Origin: Sclerodactyla briareus
Lineage: Eukaryota > Echinodermata > Holothuroidea > Dendrochirotida > Sclerodactylidae
Reading direction: 5' to 3'
Length of the DNA stretch: 64,000 nucleotides
Assembly (NCBI GenBank): GCA_026419785.1
Contig: JAODTK010003221.1
Coordinates: 248,001 to 312,000, forward strand
In this document: piece after piece, positions 14,301-29,300 of the stretch
Numbering within the stretch: the stretch's first letter is position 1
How the letters are laid out: every line of letters starts with the position of its first letter
The notes under the pieces: generated by a model
The model's input: only the letters and a program-made list of their open reading frames with translations
Databases searched by the model: none
Told to the model about the DNA's origin: nothing
Program-made: the position numbers and the translations under genes

Positions 14301-17300
14301 TGAACCAATATCAGAGAGAAATTTATCAGAGGTCAAACCGGGTCTTCTGGAAATACCAATTTAGTTCATTGTGTATATTGGTTAATGAATTCAAAATATC
14401 TGGTGTTGTGTTTGTGGCATTCTATATGCATAATATATGCATTTTCATCCAATGTTTTAAGAAGGAAATTTGGTTATTTAGGTGAAATAGAAATTCCTGA
14501 TTTCTAAATTCGTTGTGAAAACTATTAAGATTAGCTGTCCTTTTGTATGTGTGTGGAGAAGGATTGACTATGCAAGGGTTTCTCAAATTGATACGTTCCA
14601 GTCTGTTCCTGGTGTGCATTCATCGTTTTCCTAGTAAGGGTAAAATTCTTGAGAGATAGGTTAAATGTATACTTAATTGTATTGGAGATGAACACTAAAT
14701 TCGAAATACAATTTGTAACTTTGTCCGTAGAGCAGCAAATAAATGGTTTGTCACTTATTCAAATCACTAACTACACAATGCGTTTAATTTCCTGTTACTT
14801 TCACCACCAATGAGGCTCAAATCACGTATATATGAATACGAGGATTCATGGGTGGGAAAACCTCACATATGGAGACCCTCATAAAAGTTGCGAGGTCACG
14901 ACCCCACCACACAGTGGTTGTGCCCCTAGGGGATCCGAATTCTTCAAACTGAGGTTTGACCTATTTTACTCTTGCTATCATTTCGGTGACCAGCAAACGT
15001 CAGGAGGAGCAGAATCGTAAGAACAAGGAGGACGAGGATAGACGACTGTACGACGAGGAACACGGTTGATAAGATGAAGGGGTCGAAGAACTCGTCCTCA
15101 AGGAATTTGAAGATTCTCTGCTAATGGTTGGTGTCTGGATGTTAAATCAAACACAGTTCACAGATGGAGTCTTCCGTGGCTTGTTACTCTCATCTGTTGA
15201 TCTGGAAGTAGTTTTTGGAGGAGTCTCTCAGGGGGTTTTTGACGGGGTTATTCAGGCCCGTGTTCCTTGAGGATTAGAAATTCCTCACCATAGGTAGAAT
15301 CCTACACAAATGGCTGATGTAACTTTACCCTACGTTCGTCAGGTTATATGTATCTTAGTTGGGAGCACTCTCCAGGGAGAGGAAGTTGAATGCGCGTATC
15401 CAACGAGATATAATCTGATGGCCTGCGGTGTAGATATAATTGGTTGTGTCATATTTCAAGGTAATAGGGATCAGGCTTGGGATCATAGCCAATATGTGTG
15501 CAGTTACTTGATTTTGGGCAGATAGAGATGGGTGGGGGGTGGGTGGGAGTTGGAGGTATCAAGTCATGTGACTTTGGCCGGAAACAGTAGGGTCCCTTCA
15601 GAGACACTGTACTCAAATTTATAGGAACATTTATAACACAACCCCATAACATCAGGGAGAGATTAAAAAATTTTTTGTTATGATCAAAATTACCAACAAC
15701 TGAAAATCTCCACAAATTTGCAATCTTCTGCCAAGTTTAGTTATCTACTATGTAAAACATCAGGCCTACTATTATCGTTGAATTTGCCAATGAATTGTGT
15801 CTCCTCTTGAAAAAACTCTGGTTAGGCTACACAGCTTCAGGTTCCAATATGGCTTCAAATAACCAAATGAGAGTTCTCTGTGGGCCATTTTCCTCCAAAA
15901 TGAAGGCATTCGCAGGTCCTGGGCTGTTGAATCTCAGATTAGATTCTTAATCTGAGGTGTACCAGTTTAGTCGATTCTGTACATCAAAGGTCGGAGACAA
16001 GCAGTGAAAAATATGAAGAACATAATTATATTGGTGGAGAGAAAAATGAATGCATCAGTCCAAACTTGAAGTTTGACAACTTTACCTACAGAGCTACAGT
16101 TCTTGTTTGTGCATGCATTATGCAAGATCAAAAAGGACCCATCATGCAATAATATTTGATGTCATACTTGCACACCCTGAAACATTCTTGTTTTCTGTGG
16201 GAGATGATTGCTGTAGTGGGTTGGTAGGTGTTGAAGGTCACTTTGGTGAGAGAAAGACGACAGAACTAAATGAGCTGAATGTTGACTTATTCAACCACAT
16301 GAAACAAAAAAGGAAGAAGATCATAAATATTAATTTCCGGTGTTGTACAAGTGTGACATCATGCATTACTGTGCAATTGGGATTCTCCCCAATTTCTCTG
16401 CATAACGAACCAAACCTTGAAGGTGGATAACTCCACATATTGAAATGGGGTTTGGACCTATTAGATACAATTTTCCCATTTCTCATAAACCTTGTTGTAT
16501 TCAACGCCTGCAGTTGTCCTTTGACTGCTTCTTACCGATTACAAAGTATCAGTATTGCTTTAAACACTGTCGTGTTTTTTCTGTTTCAGTTTGAGAGGAG
16601 ATGGAGGGGGAGGATGACTCGCTCTCAGGAAGTCAGAGGAGGGACATAACTTTGAAGGATTCTTACTATTAAGAGCGGTAAGGAATTTTCTCGGGCACTC
16701 CGTCGTATTGGTGTAGTAGCAAGACCGTGGTTATGTCCGCCCCAACGCGATGCTGTTTCCCTGAGGTCCCCTTCGCAGTTGGTATTCACTGGGTGTTCCA
16801 CTTGGTTCGCTCCCCCCATCATTGACAATACCGATCCATGCGCCATAACAGCCCTGGTACAACCGTTCCTTTCTCTTGACCCAATGCACACTCCAAGATG
16901 AATCCTCTATGCCGACAAGTAACTGTTAATTGGTCATTACAAGCACCTGTGTTATTGTTCGTTTTGAGTGAATGTGGAGAGAGAAAGGAAGCACTTCCTC
17001 CCCGTCTTCCCCCACAACCACCCCTTCCCTTTGTTCACACCTAAAACACTCCAGAGCAAAATATATTATCATGTACAATGACTTGCATGAAGTAAAAATT
17101 AGGATGGATTGACATATTTCTTACCAAGCTCCTGATTTTTCACCTCGCTCCCTTTGGAGGGATGTAGGGTGTCTACAGCTCTCCAAAGGAGGGGGGGGGG
17201 GGGGAGGGGGGGGGGGGGGGGGGCGTGGGGTTGGGAAAGGAGGCATTCATCCCCATACCCGCCACTGGTGCTGCCCCCGCCTCCTGGCACATGAAAATAC

Positions 17301-20300
17301 CCTTTTGATACCTGCCCTGTGTGGCTCTCTCTGTGAGATAATCCCTCCGCCCAATACTCAGGATTCTTTGAGATTGTCTACCCCCTGTTGTGTTTGTGAC
17401 GAAGAGCTGCACCTATTCAAACAGGTTTCCCGCGGTCATGGGAAACCTTGAACCGTCATTAAAATTTCATCAATAGAAATCCAGGCCTGGATCGTTTTGA
17501 ATTCAGTGTAACGTGGTGAGCCATGGAACTTTTCATGAGTGGAGTCGTTTACTTTCTCACGAGCTGCTTGCTTTTGTGTGCTTCCGCTCTCTTTTGGATG
17601 TTTAGTTGAGAAGTCTGTCGAAATGTCATGGAAAGGTCAATGGAATCTTTTATTTGGTCATGGAGAAGCCCCCCCCCCCCTCAGGGCAAATTCCAGAACT
17701 TGATTGCCCCCCAGAATTTGCAGGAACCCTGTCCAAATGATGACGTAAGGGGAGGATAAACTGCATGCCAGGTCTGTGGTCGAAACATGTAATATATTCT
17801 AATTCATTCGATGGTGGTCTTTTCCGCTCCATCTCAATATTAAGCTGGTATGATCAACACATGAAGAAGAGGTGGTTTTTCCTCAGGATGGAGACTCCAT
17901 GTACTTTAGGAGCAAACAGGTAAGAGGTAGATCATCGTCAGCAGTCGGTGCCTGGGTAAATGAGAATAAGATAACAATTCCTGTAACAGAAATCGTCCTC
18001 TGAGTGGTTCAGTGGTACTGTATAATCATGGTATATTTTGATTATACCCCTACGGCCCTGAAGGGGCCGGATTAGATATTGTAGTCCAGTTTGCAAATCA
18101 CCTATATGTACTGTTGGTGGTTAGAAACTATCCAACTGAGGGTACCCGTTGGTGGGGTACCCATAGGTGGGGGGTAATCCAGCAATGAGGTGCACTTGCG
18201 AAAGTGTCCGTTTGTGTTTGCGCGTATGTTCGCGTGACTTGTGTGTTTGTGTGTGTGCGCATGGTTTGCTTGTCCGTCAGATTTCTGATGGTTCTTCGCA
18301 AATATCTCTGTTTTGGAGTGGTGAACAGAGTAAAATTTTTCAACGTATGGATAGTCACAAAACACATATTTTCTCTCAATATATTTTAACTACTCTTAAG
18401 TATCAAAGATGTATTTTTTTTATATATTATATCGACAAATTCAGAGGTGGGGGGTGTCATTGTTGTTTGTGATCCTCATTTCAGTTATGTCTGCAGCAGG
18501 TGAAGAACAATTCTCATTGTAATATTATGAAAGTAACTTGTCGCGTTCTGTATTGTTCCACATCAAGAAGACAAGGCTTCTATTGTCTCGCCTTGATTGA
18601 AAGTTAAGGGAGACTTGGCAATCGATTTGGCATTTGTGCGTGTATGTCACACTTCCTTGTTTGCAGGATTTCTCCAAATCATAAGACCATTCGGTTAAAG
18701 AGGTAGGATCTAGGTAATGAACTGAATAGATTTCCAGCATGAATTTTGTTAATTGTGTAGTCTAAATTGCATGATTTATGCAGAAATCTCATTTTTTCTG
18801 AACCCTGTGAATATGGTCAATCATTAGCCCAGAGAAATTTAAACATAAATTCAGAGTCCCTCAAGATCAAACAATATGTCAAATCTGTATAATGTATGCA
18901 ATTGTAGGAGTTCTCAGATTTCCACGAACCTTGGTCTGCCTTCAGCATTGAACAATTCAAAATCTTGTTTTGGTCATGATGCATCTAATTTGCATAGTTT
19001 ATGCAAATTTTTAAAATTGGTTGAATTTAAGTAAACCTTATTGGATGTGGTTCACCTTTAGCTCTGAGATATTTGGCATCTGTGGAGGTCAAATGTGTCT
19101 AATTTGTATAATTCATGCATTTATTTTCACAACGATTGGTACTTTGGTAGAAATGGTCATATTCGGACCCCAATGAACTTGAAAATGAGACTAGTCACTG
19201 GTTAGTGCTGTTTATATGTAGAACACCTAGAAGCTGGGAAACTATAAGCCCGTCTATGAGGCTTAAAGATTCTGCTGATTCATCTGCTGACTATGTAGCA
19301 GAACACTCTACCAACCTCTGAATCGTGGATGGTTGAAACCATCCAGATGTCCGTACGCAAAAACAACCACTACCAGCGCGAAGTACAGGCGAGACTAGTC
19401 TTCTCAAGAACCCATTTGGCTGCTCATTGGTCCCTAATTATGGGCTTTTACTTGAACATTTCGCACTTTTTTCCTCCCGGCAGGAAGCGCTCAAGTCCGG
19501 CTGGCTCTACAAGAAGGGGGGTGGCCACGGCACCCTCTCCAGGAGGAACTGGAAGAAGAGGTTCTTTGTGCTCAAGGACACAACCTGAAGTACTACGACC
19601 ATGACGGGGACAACGCCAAAGCACTGGGAGAGATAGATGTCAAGAGTATTCAGTAAGATGATTGAAAATTGTGGGTTTAGGTTGAGAGGGAGAGAGGGGG
19701 GGGAGGGGGGCTAGTCCCACACAATTTCTCTGTTTTTGCAGCATCAGATATGCCAGTTGCAAATCATCCTCAAGTTGAGAGCTATATTTGAGCAAGAAGT
19801 ATGCTTATTAGACTGCAAATGCAAATGTATACAAAATTCCGCCAACATTGACGCACTGATATGGAAGTTGAATTATTTGTTAAATACTACAGTGAATGGT
19901 TGGTCCTTCACTAGGTTCATGAAGGTTACATTCAATTAGCATTCGTGTATCAATGAAACAGTACAGGTAGAAAATAATCTATAGAGAACCTTTTCACCTA
20001 TAAATCTGGTCTATCCTCTGTTATCATCTCCATCAGGCTGTGAGCAGTCACGAACTTGCCTTCCGCTCCTCCAGGTTCCATGAAAGTGGTCAGTAGACTG
20101 GGTTCATGATATCCTTCCGATGGGGCTGTGCAATGGCGTCTCGGGAGCAGATTGGTTACAACACACCCCTGCCTCGTTAGTCATCTGAGCACTATTCGAG
20201 AGAGAAGGCGAGTTATCGATGGTGCTCGCCCACCTCAGGGTTCCTAGATAAGCTTAGTTGGCTTCCTGAACGTAGACTCAAAATCAATCTCCCTGGAAAT

Positions 20301-23300
20301 CTGCCTCATTATGGACGTATTCCCTGACCGAATGTTGTCCGAGTTAGATATTATGTTCCACTGAATACTCTGCTCACCTCGTTGACACACCAACCTGCCC
20401 TGTCTCGGATCTACGAATAATGCATATATAATCTTTAAAAAAAAAATCAAGTTCTGTAGCTTCACCATTTATGGTCTTCTCACCACAGGGATAGTCATAG
20501 ACAGCATTGGTTGGGCGTGAGAATCACTGAGATTAGTCACTACAGAGAGGGGCTACACCCTGGTTAAAAAAAAAGCCTGACTCAGCTGATGACTGCATGT
20601 AGTAACAACTTCCCTTGGCGGAATCACAGGAATTCGAGAGACCATGTGGTTGTACTCTGGGCCAGCAGGTGCGGCCTTGGTCTCATAGCCGAAATTTCTG
20701 AATAATGGGACTCCGGAATGCCTTCCCAAGCTAGACTTCCCCGAGAGCTTCGGAGTCTGTCACGGAAAACCGGTTGGACATCGCATTTGGACTGAGTTTT
20801 GTAGGTCGGCCCGTCCTTGAGGCCAATTTGCATGCCTCGGCCCGAACCTCGGCCTCGTTTTGGCTCAAGGCGCCATACATCAGGGTCCAAACCTCAAGAA
20901 ATGTGTCCGGCCTCGCCTTGGCTTGGCCAGCCTCGACTCACATCCCTGGAACTGGCACATTTAGTATTTCCTGAGTTATTAAATTATCCTCTTCATGATT
21001 GCTCCTGTCATTTGTCCTTTAAAGCCTTAGCCCTGCTTGTAGACCTATATGCTTGTCTGAAGGTTGGCCCAGTGTTTGACAATGGAAGACAGATCTCAAG
21101 TGTGGCCATTTTAGCATTCCCCATGGGTCATTGGTAAAAAATTGCAACGCCGCCAATTTTGGCCTTGTTTGCCAGCATGCCTGCTGGCCTCGCCCTGCGC
21201 ACCATGCACTCTTCGTAGAATTTCTGATCTTTGCATCTTCTTTTTCCGACAGTGAGTGGTACAGCATCCTGACCCGTGTCAAGCAGTGCGCCCTACTTAC
21301 GAGATGAGGGAGCCTCCTGACGAATAGGCAACCCAAGACTGCCATCGGCTCCATCGTGTAGTACTCAATCGACTCTGTTGTGCCTGCACATAGACTCAAA
21401 GTAAGTCACTGAGTACAGCTGCGGCCTTTTATCACAATTTGACTATCTGTGACTTGAGTGTTATGCAAAAAGGTTCATGCATTGATCTATGCACTCACGC
21501 ACAATGTGTGCATGTGTTTTATGCTGTGTAAGACACTTTTCCTTGTCAAAGATTCAGAGTTTGATGATTCATACTTGGCTGGTAGATCAACTGATCCCAA
21601 TTGGCTTTTAGTGCTGATCTAATTATATTCATGAGTGGTGGACATTCATCATTTTGGGTCTCGCCTGAACGGTCAGGAGAGACTTGCGGTCACTTAGTTG
21701 TGGTTTGTGTATGTGTGTCCACTTCCTCGTTAGCAGGATTTCTCTGTACTGTAACACGATTTTAATGAAATTTTCGTACGTGGTATCGGGGTTGGGTGAA
21801 CATGATCTGATTAGATTTTGGGCACAAAAGTCCCTGATAAAGTGAGGTAATTAGCCTATTCAATGTAATTCATTGTTTGGGCTTGTTAGCAAGATAACGG
21901 ATGAACCGTAGGTGCTATGGTGACTTGGTTGGCACATAGGTGCAGGATATAAGGTAGATGAACTAATTAGATTTTAAGCCATACTATGCTGATTACGTAG
22001 TCTAATTTGCATAATTTATGCAAAATTTCAAAATCGTCAGATTTTCCCGAAACTTGATGAATATGGTCTACCTTCAGTCCCAAAACTTTTTTTGAACAAA
22101 GATCGGGTCAATGGAGGTCATTCAATGTGTCTAATTTGCATCATTTATTCATAATTAGAAGTTTGCAGGATTCTCATGAAACTTTGTAGGTATGGCTTAC
22201 CTTTACTCTCCAACATTTTTCACTTAACTGGAGTCATTCATGTGTCTAATTTGCATAGTTTATTTCAAATTTCGAAGTGTTGTTTAAATTTTTTATGAAG
22301 CTTGATGGGATGTGATCTATCTTTAGTCCCCAAATATTTTAACATTGACTCAAGTCACTGGTAATTATTCAGTGTGTATAATTTGCCCCATTCATGCAAA
22401 TGTTCAAGTTGTTGGATTCCCATGGAAGTATAGGCAATTTTAATCATACTTCCACAAAACTTGGTAGAATGGTCAATAATCAGCCCTTGTGAATTTGAAA
22501 TTAGTCACTGATTGGTAAACTGTTTCTGTTACATGCCATTACAAAAATCTAAAAGCAACACAAGGAATGCCTTGTAATTGTTTGCATGATGACTTATAGA
22601 AGAACCACTGATCGTGCAACCAGGTGAGACACTTGTCTTGTTATTCAAATGTTGCTATCTCTGCAATGGTGGGTCCTATTCTGATGAAACCCAGCAGGGT
22701 GGTATTGGTTGGGGGCATGCATGAATGATAATATGTTCCATTCCGGTAATGTTCATTGGGGATGGGGCTGAATTTAATTTTACCAGAATTAGCTACCATG
22801 ATATTTTCTCGTCCTAAATGTCCTAACGCATGGAAATTCCACCAATAGAAGCTTCCATAGATTGGATTTTAATTAATTTTTACCAGGCATGTGTGTTTGC
22901 TATAAAATAGCAAGACATCCTGTAGCCATTCTGTTCTCGTTATCATTAGTAGTTTCACCCAATTTAATGACTCTCGAATTGCCCTATCATTGTTGCTGTT
23001 CTCTGTTTCTGCAGGAAGAATGCCTTTCCATCATCACCGCTGAGAGAGTTATCAGCTGGGCTGCAGAGTCTCCTGAGCAGATGAACAGCTGGCTGACTGG
23101 TAATTTTACCCTGAACAAACTATATGTTGATTCAGGCACAACCTGATCATGTACTTCTCTTTAAGGAATGTTCACATTACTGTAGGCACATTCGACTCAA
23201 AAAAAAAAAAAATTCACATTGGGTGCTTCCCGGCATCGTCTTTTTTGAGATACAAACCACTCCACATTTTCTGTAATGATTTCGGCGAAGAAGATGCAGG

Positions 23301-26300
23301 CCATCAGAATTCAGATTTGTTCAGAATTGAATGCTCTTCCATATGGCACAAAAAATCTCCCCCTAATTCTTCAAACCATGATGTGTTGCATTGCCACTTT
23401 CATGTGAATTCTCCTCTGAATCTTTGAAGTCACGCCACGTCATACTAACTGTTAGCAAGATTTTTTTTCTGAGATCTATCCAACTGTGAGGCGTGCATAA
23501 TAAGGGTGAAGTGGGGAGGTGGGGCGGTGTTCAAACATCAAATAGATGATTGATTCCTGTTGCAAATTATTATGTGGACTATAATTGCTGTGGCACGATG
23601 CAGTAGTATATGTGGGGTCAACCTATGGTATTGAATGGGTTGAAGAGGCATCTGGATGAGAGACTGGCTGACCCAGGAGGTGATCAGGGGGGGGGGGGGG
23701 TCAGCCCCTGGTGTGGTGGTCAGTAGCTCTGGTCACCCTCTGATATCTCAATAATTTATTCATTCTCCTCCAGCCCTCACAATCTACCACAGAGGCAAGC
23801 GAGTCTACAACAAGGACGAGATCCTTCAGAGTGGCTGGCTGACCAAGAGGTGATCAGGGGGCCCCTGGGGAGGGGCGTGGCCTCCCGTAAGAAGCGGTAC
23901 TTTGTGCTGACCCAGAACTCCATTGACATTTACCAGGATATGGACCTGCAGCGTAAGGTGGGAGCGCTAGCCCTCGGTAGCCTCTGCTCCGTAACCGTGC
24001 CCGACGACAAAGCATTCAGGGAAGAAGGTGGGTATATATGTATTGTATGTGTCTGTCTGTATGTGTGCTTGTCTCTGACAGATTGCAGTGTCTGGTTATA
24101 CTGAAAAAATTGGGAATTTACAGCCTCTTGGAAATGATTAGTCAATGGATTACACATGACAGGTAGATTAGTTGAAATACCAATTTACTTTTCCATAAAA
24201 AAAAAAAAAATCCAACATGAAATTGTCTGTCCACTCCACCTTGCTGAGCATCAGTCAGCACTGTCTTTGCCCCCTCTTCAAGGTATCAAGCTGAGGTTTT
24301 CTCCAAATGCCGTTAGCTATTCGTGACGTACAGTAGCACCTCACCTGCATATTATCAGACTATATGTAGCTACTAACAGCAGTTCATACTCTGTCCATAT
24401 CAGAGGGTTTTGAATCCACAGCATAAGTTACCTATTGAAAATATTTAAACTAACCCTGCCCTTTAAATAGCCACTCTAATGCTGCACAGGATATACACTA
24501 ATGTGGCAGTTTTTTTCTTGAGGCCTTCATATAAGGTTTCTCCTGATAATGCACTTGATTCATTATTGTCTAGTAATAAATCAGTGGAATTACATCGTAT
24601 TTAGTCTAATATGCCCATACCACAATAAAAGATACCCTTTTTTCACCAACTTCAGACTCTTTGTGTACTAACAGAAGCACAGTGGAAATCGGACTGAAGG
24701 TCCGAAAAAAACATTCTGTCAAAATTCAGTCGTCCTGATTACATCAAATGGGGAGTTTCGGTTCATAAGATTGCGTAGATTCCTTTTCGTTCTGATTAGT
24801 TTTGTTGGTAGAATGTGCCTCGTTTTATGCGTGTCATTTCATATTACATGTGCCAGTTCCGCGAATCGGTGTTCAAAACTTCTAATGACCACGCTTGCGC
24901 AAGTGTCTCTTTTCACAAAGTACGCTTCTATTGGGAAGAGTATGGTACCCATGGGCCAGGTCCATAGTTGTTAATTCAGTATGAACAAATCTTGCTAGAC
25001 TAGAATAGAGCGACATTAGGCACAGATTACGGCACTTGTTGGTATCCAGTGTTTAACAAAAACTATCCCACTTTTTGCAATTTCCTTATGCTTGTCGGGC
25101 ACCATAATGATGTCTGTCATGTATATGATGGTAGTCACCTAGATAACACACGCTCCATGTCATGTGCACACTAACCTGTGCTGGGTTGTTTCTACTAATA
25201 TGGCTAATATGGGAATATGTTTATTCCGAGAAAAACAATTGTTGGTACTCTTGTTTTGGGCTAAGTACGGTAATGATCCTGGATAGTTAGAAGCTATACA
25301 TTGAATGATTTTGTGATTCAGTTTCTCTTTTCTGCAGTCCTCACTATACACAGTTAATATAATATGACGTAGTTTATCGTGATTATATTTGTATGTATAT
25401 TCGTATTCACCTTTTACTAGTGTGCTTTTTTCTTCATTATGGATGTGTGTAAGCATGCGGTTTTCAAAGGCAGGCTATCTTACAGAGCTGAGTAAGAAGT
25501 ACTTAGGCAAATTCACTCTTCGATTTTTTGTTCCTAAGGGATAGAGGTCTGTGGCACAAAAATAGCTATGTCTCAGAAGTCCCTATGCAGTTTTCAGGTT
25601 TCTTCACCAGTCTTAATGTTTCAAATTTTCCGAAAATAAAAAATATACAGGTTCTCTACCCACATCACCTTCATCGCCACAACCGCCTACAATACCAGAA
25701 GATGGACAGATTACTCCTAGAGAGATCCCTACTAGACAGCTTTCTACTAGACAGTCGCGGAAAAGCTTTAGAGAAAGTGGCAAGTTTCAAAGAACGCTAC
25801 GCAATTCATCCCGCAAAAGAACGAGTCTGGAAAAAAAATGGCTTTTTACATCCACAGAGACTCATACTCACACGACTAGACCTCACCTGCACGAAGCCAC
25901 ATTTTGTTCAATTAACAGAAATAGATCATCTTCAGTGCTAATATTCACTCACACGTGTCCATTTATTTGGACTCATTCAGGGACAATCTCAAGAAGTTGT
26001 CTCTCCAGAACTATTACTGGAGGTATCTGTCTATATGTCCACTGCACCAAACCATTACCACCAGAGTATATTTTTCAGTTGAACTCGCTATTGAAAAAAA
26101 AGTTGAATTCCTCTACGTTGAGAGTTTTCTGTGAAAAAAGAGAGGAAAGGACAGACTTGTCCCATGTAGATCCTATCCAAAGACTAATTGCTTCCCATAA
26201 CCTTTCTTGCTTTCTCTAATCAGTATACTTATTATTTACTTACCTATTTACCCATTTACTAGAATAACAGCCATGATAGGCATACCAGAGCATTTCAATG

Positions 26301-29300
26301 ACCCATATACCGGGATTGTGCTGCTGAGGTCTACACCGTCCTCTGCTCCTTGTATTATTTACACATGCACGACATTAGGTACACGTTCCTGTGGGCTCGG
26401 GAATTGGCAGGGATCGTCCGATGGGTATGCACTTTTCAAAATCGTATGACGCACCCCTTGGTGGGCAGAGTAAGTCATTGTCAAAGTGGGTCATACAATT
26501 CTTGTACATTTACGCAACCCCTCAGTTGAATAGATGACTTACTGCTTTCTTTTCAAATGACCCACTGGTGAGCCAACTTCTTGTGTTATCATCTACATAT
26601 TCTTAGTGACATGACGCACCCCTGAGTCCGCTTTGTGACTGGACCGTTTGGGGAAATTGACGCACATTTGGTCACGGACATGAGGACAAGTCATGCAATT
26701 GACAAGTGTTTGGCGGCCTGGATTCGATCCGCCCAAAGAGATCTCCAGTCGAGTTATACTGAGTACACACCACACAGCAGCGAGCACTGTCTGAACGGCG
26801 TACAGGACAATCTTTGGAAACTCCCCTCCGAGAATCGGTTACCCCCAAAAAGTACTATAACATAGTCGAAATTGGACTACACACAGTTTGAATGTATGCA
26901 GCAACGGAGGAGAGCTTGTTGATACCCAACTGCTGTTTTATTCTGAACAACTGCTTTTGCAACCGTGAACAAGCTTATAGGACTTGAGTACTCACTTAAA
27001 GGACAATGCAGTCTTGGATACAACAGAGGTTATATCGTGGAGAATGGAAAACTGTATCTATAGGTCCAAACTCCATTCCAATACGATGTTTCTAGGTGGA
27101 GTTATTGGAGTTTGGTCCATTATGTAGAGAAATTGGGGAGAATCCCGATTGCATAATAACACGACGTCGCACTTGGACAACCAAGTCTGTTATGTTATGT
27201 CATGTTCCATCTTGTTGAATAAGTCAACATTTAGCAGAGGTTCTGTGGTCTATCTCTCACCAAAGTAATCATCAACACCTACCAACCCACTACTGCAATC
27301 CTCTCCCATAGACTAAATATTTTTCGAAGTGAAATTAATGTGTGAATGTCAAAATAAAACAAAGAATGCGAGGTTGTGCAAGTATGACATCATTTATTAT
27401 TACATCATGGGATGCTTTCCGATCTTGCACAATACACATGCACAAACTTCAAAGGACTAACTCTGTAACGGAAAGTCGTATGAACTTCGGATTTGGATTG
27501 ACGCATTCACTTTTTCTTTAACTGACGTACTAACCTCCCTATAATTCATCCTGCTCTAATTTTGATAGTAGAACTTTGATTGAGTTACATCTCAAATGAA
27601 CTATTTGAGACATTGCTTTTATGGCAAAAATCCGCTGGTGGATCAGTAACCTCACCCACTTCCTGTACTGCTTTATCTCCACATAGACACCAGTCAGGGC
27701 CTCTACACGGCCTTTGGACCACCCCCAGGTGATATTGATGTCCTTGCATTTCTTCCTGTTGAATATGCAAAATGGCATTTGTTGATTTTGCAAATTGGCT
27801 TTAGATGAATGTGTATCTGGTATGAGAGTGGCTCATCGTGGCTTTGTGTCCTCATCTGTCAGTTTCCCGTTTCACACACTGCTTCAAAAGATAATGTTTC
27901 TCCATAGGGACGAATGACTCCCTGTCGGCCATTTCATGAATGGAGATTTCAGCACTTGTAACCTGTTTGCTTTACCCTTCTCAGATGTGGGATGTGGGGA
28001 CTGGGGAGGTTGTTGGGACACTTGCTCGACAGAGAATCGATCCTGTGCAGAGCTCAGCAGTTTTAAAGTCAGGGGAAAATGTCACATTCCCCCCCCCCCC
28101 CCTCCCTCCTCCCCTAGCTGTTACCATGTGAAAGATATCAGAGCAATCTTCTGTGCTGTCTATCCGGAGCAAGCTCAAATTTGGAGCATTGAACCTCTTT
28201 GGAGTAAGTGTTTGTCCGTGTATAATACTTGCATGGATGATAATAAATAGATAATCTTATATAGTGCAGAATCAAGCCCCTACACCTGATCAAAGCGCTT
28301 GACGGGATGAGCAAAGAATCTCATGGAGTCAACAATCATCCAAGTTATTGGTTTCTAATAAAATGACCAACTGGCTTACAACATCATGTCATTGTTCTGG
28401 GGAAAGCCCTCTCCTGAAATAGAGTGAGACTCCAAAAAATGGCTGTTTCTCAACAGAAACAAAACTTTTGTTTTTTTTTTGAGGTGGATGGGTGTGTAAT
28501 GTCAGTGGTTAGGAAATGGGCGCTGAGGAAGAAGTTTGCAAGATTTGGGTATTAAAACATTTTCCAATCAAAGTGATCTTCTACACCTATTTTTTTCTTC
28601 AAATCAAGCGAGAATGTTCTCCAGTCGTTCACCTGTGACCCTAATTATGGTGTTAGGTCCCTTTTCTTTTTGCACAGTCCAACAAGTACACAGACCATTG
28701 CTTTGGTTTACTCTAACCCATTTCCGTTCCACAGCACTTATCCCATATACATTATGTTCACCTCATGATGACCTTCTCATTTTGTTTCCCATTTGTCACC
28801 TATTGTAATCTATGCATATAATTGAGATACCCTGTAGTGACGCCTGCCTGTTCTGAATTGTATATTCTTTGATTGACGAATCTGGAGAAATGTTCAATCT
28901 TCCCTGGAAGAAAATAGATGGGTATAAGAAACAACTTGGGCTGGGAGTGAAGAGAAATGCTGACATCTGCCTATTGAGGCTCTGAGCTGTAGAGGCTGTT
29001 GAGGGTAGCACTTGGTTGTTAACCCTTGAGAGGAGGCGGGGTGGGGGTGTGGGGTGGGTGGGGGCGGTGCTGACCTGTATCCACTGACAGGTCTGCAGGT
29101 GTGATCATGTCTCCCCCATCACTGAACATTGCCATGGTGGTATGGGTTAGTGATGGTATGTACATGTATGTTTTCATGTGGATGATTAATGGACAGGTTG
29201 ATGGCAACCCCCCCTCCCACCCCCAGGTTACATTTCAGCCTATTGCTTCTTATCATCTTTCCAGACCATATACCAGCCTTATTACATGTAATGTTACCAC

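Noticed and set aside
17099..17412. Pro-rich minus-strand frames
   Set aside because: Due to the poly-G tract read as Pro codons on the opposite strand.
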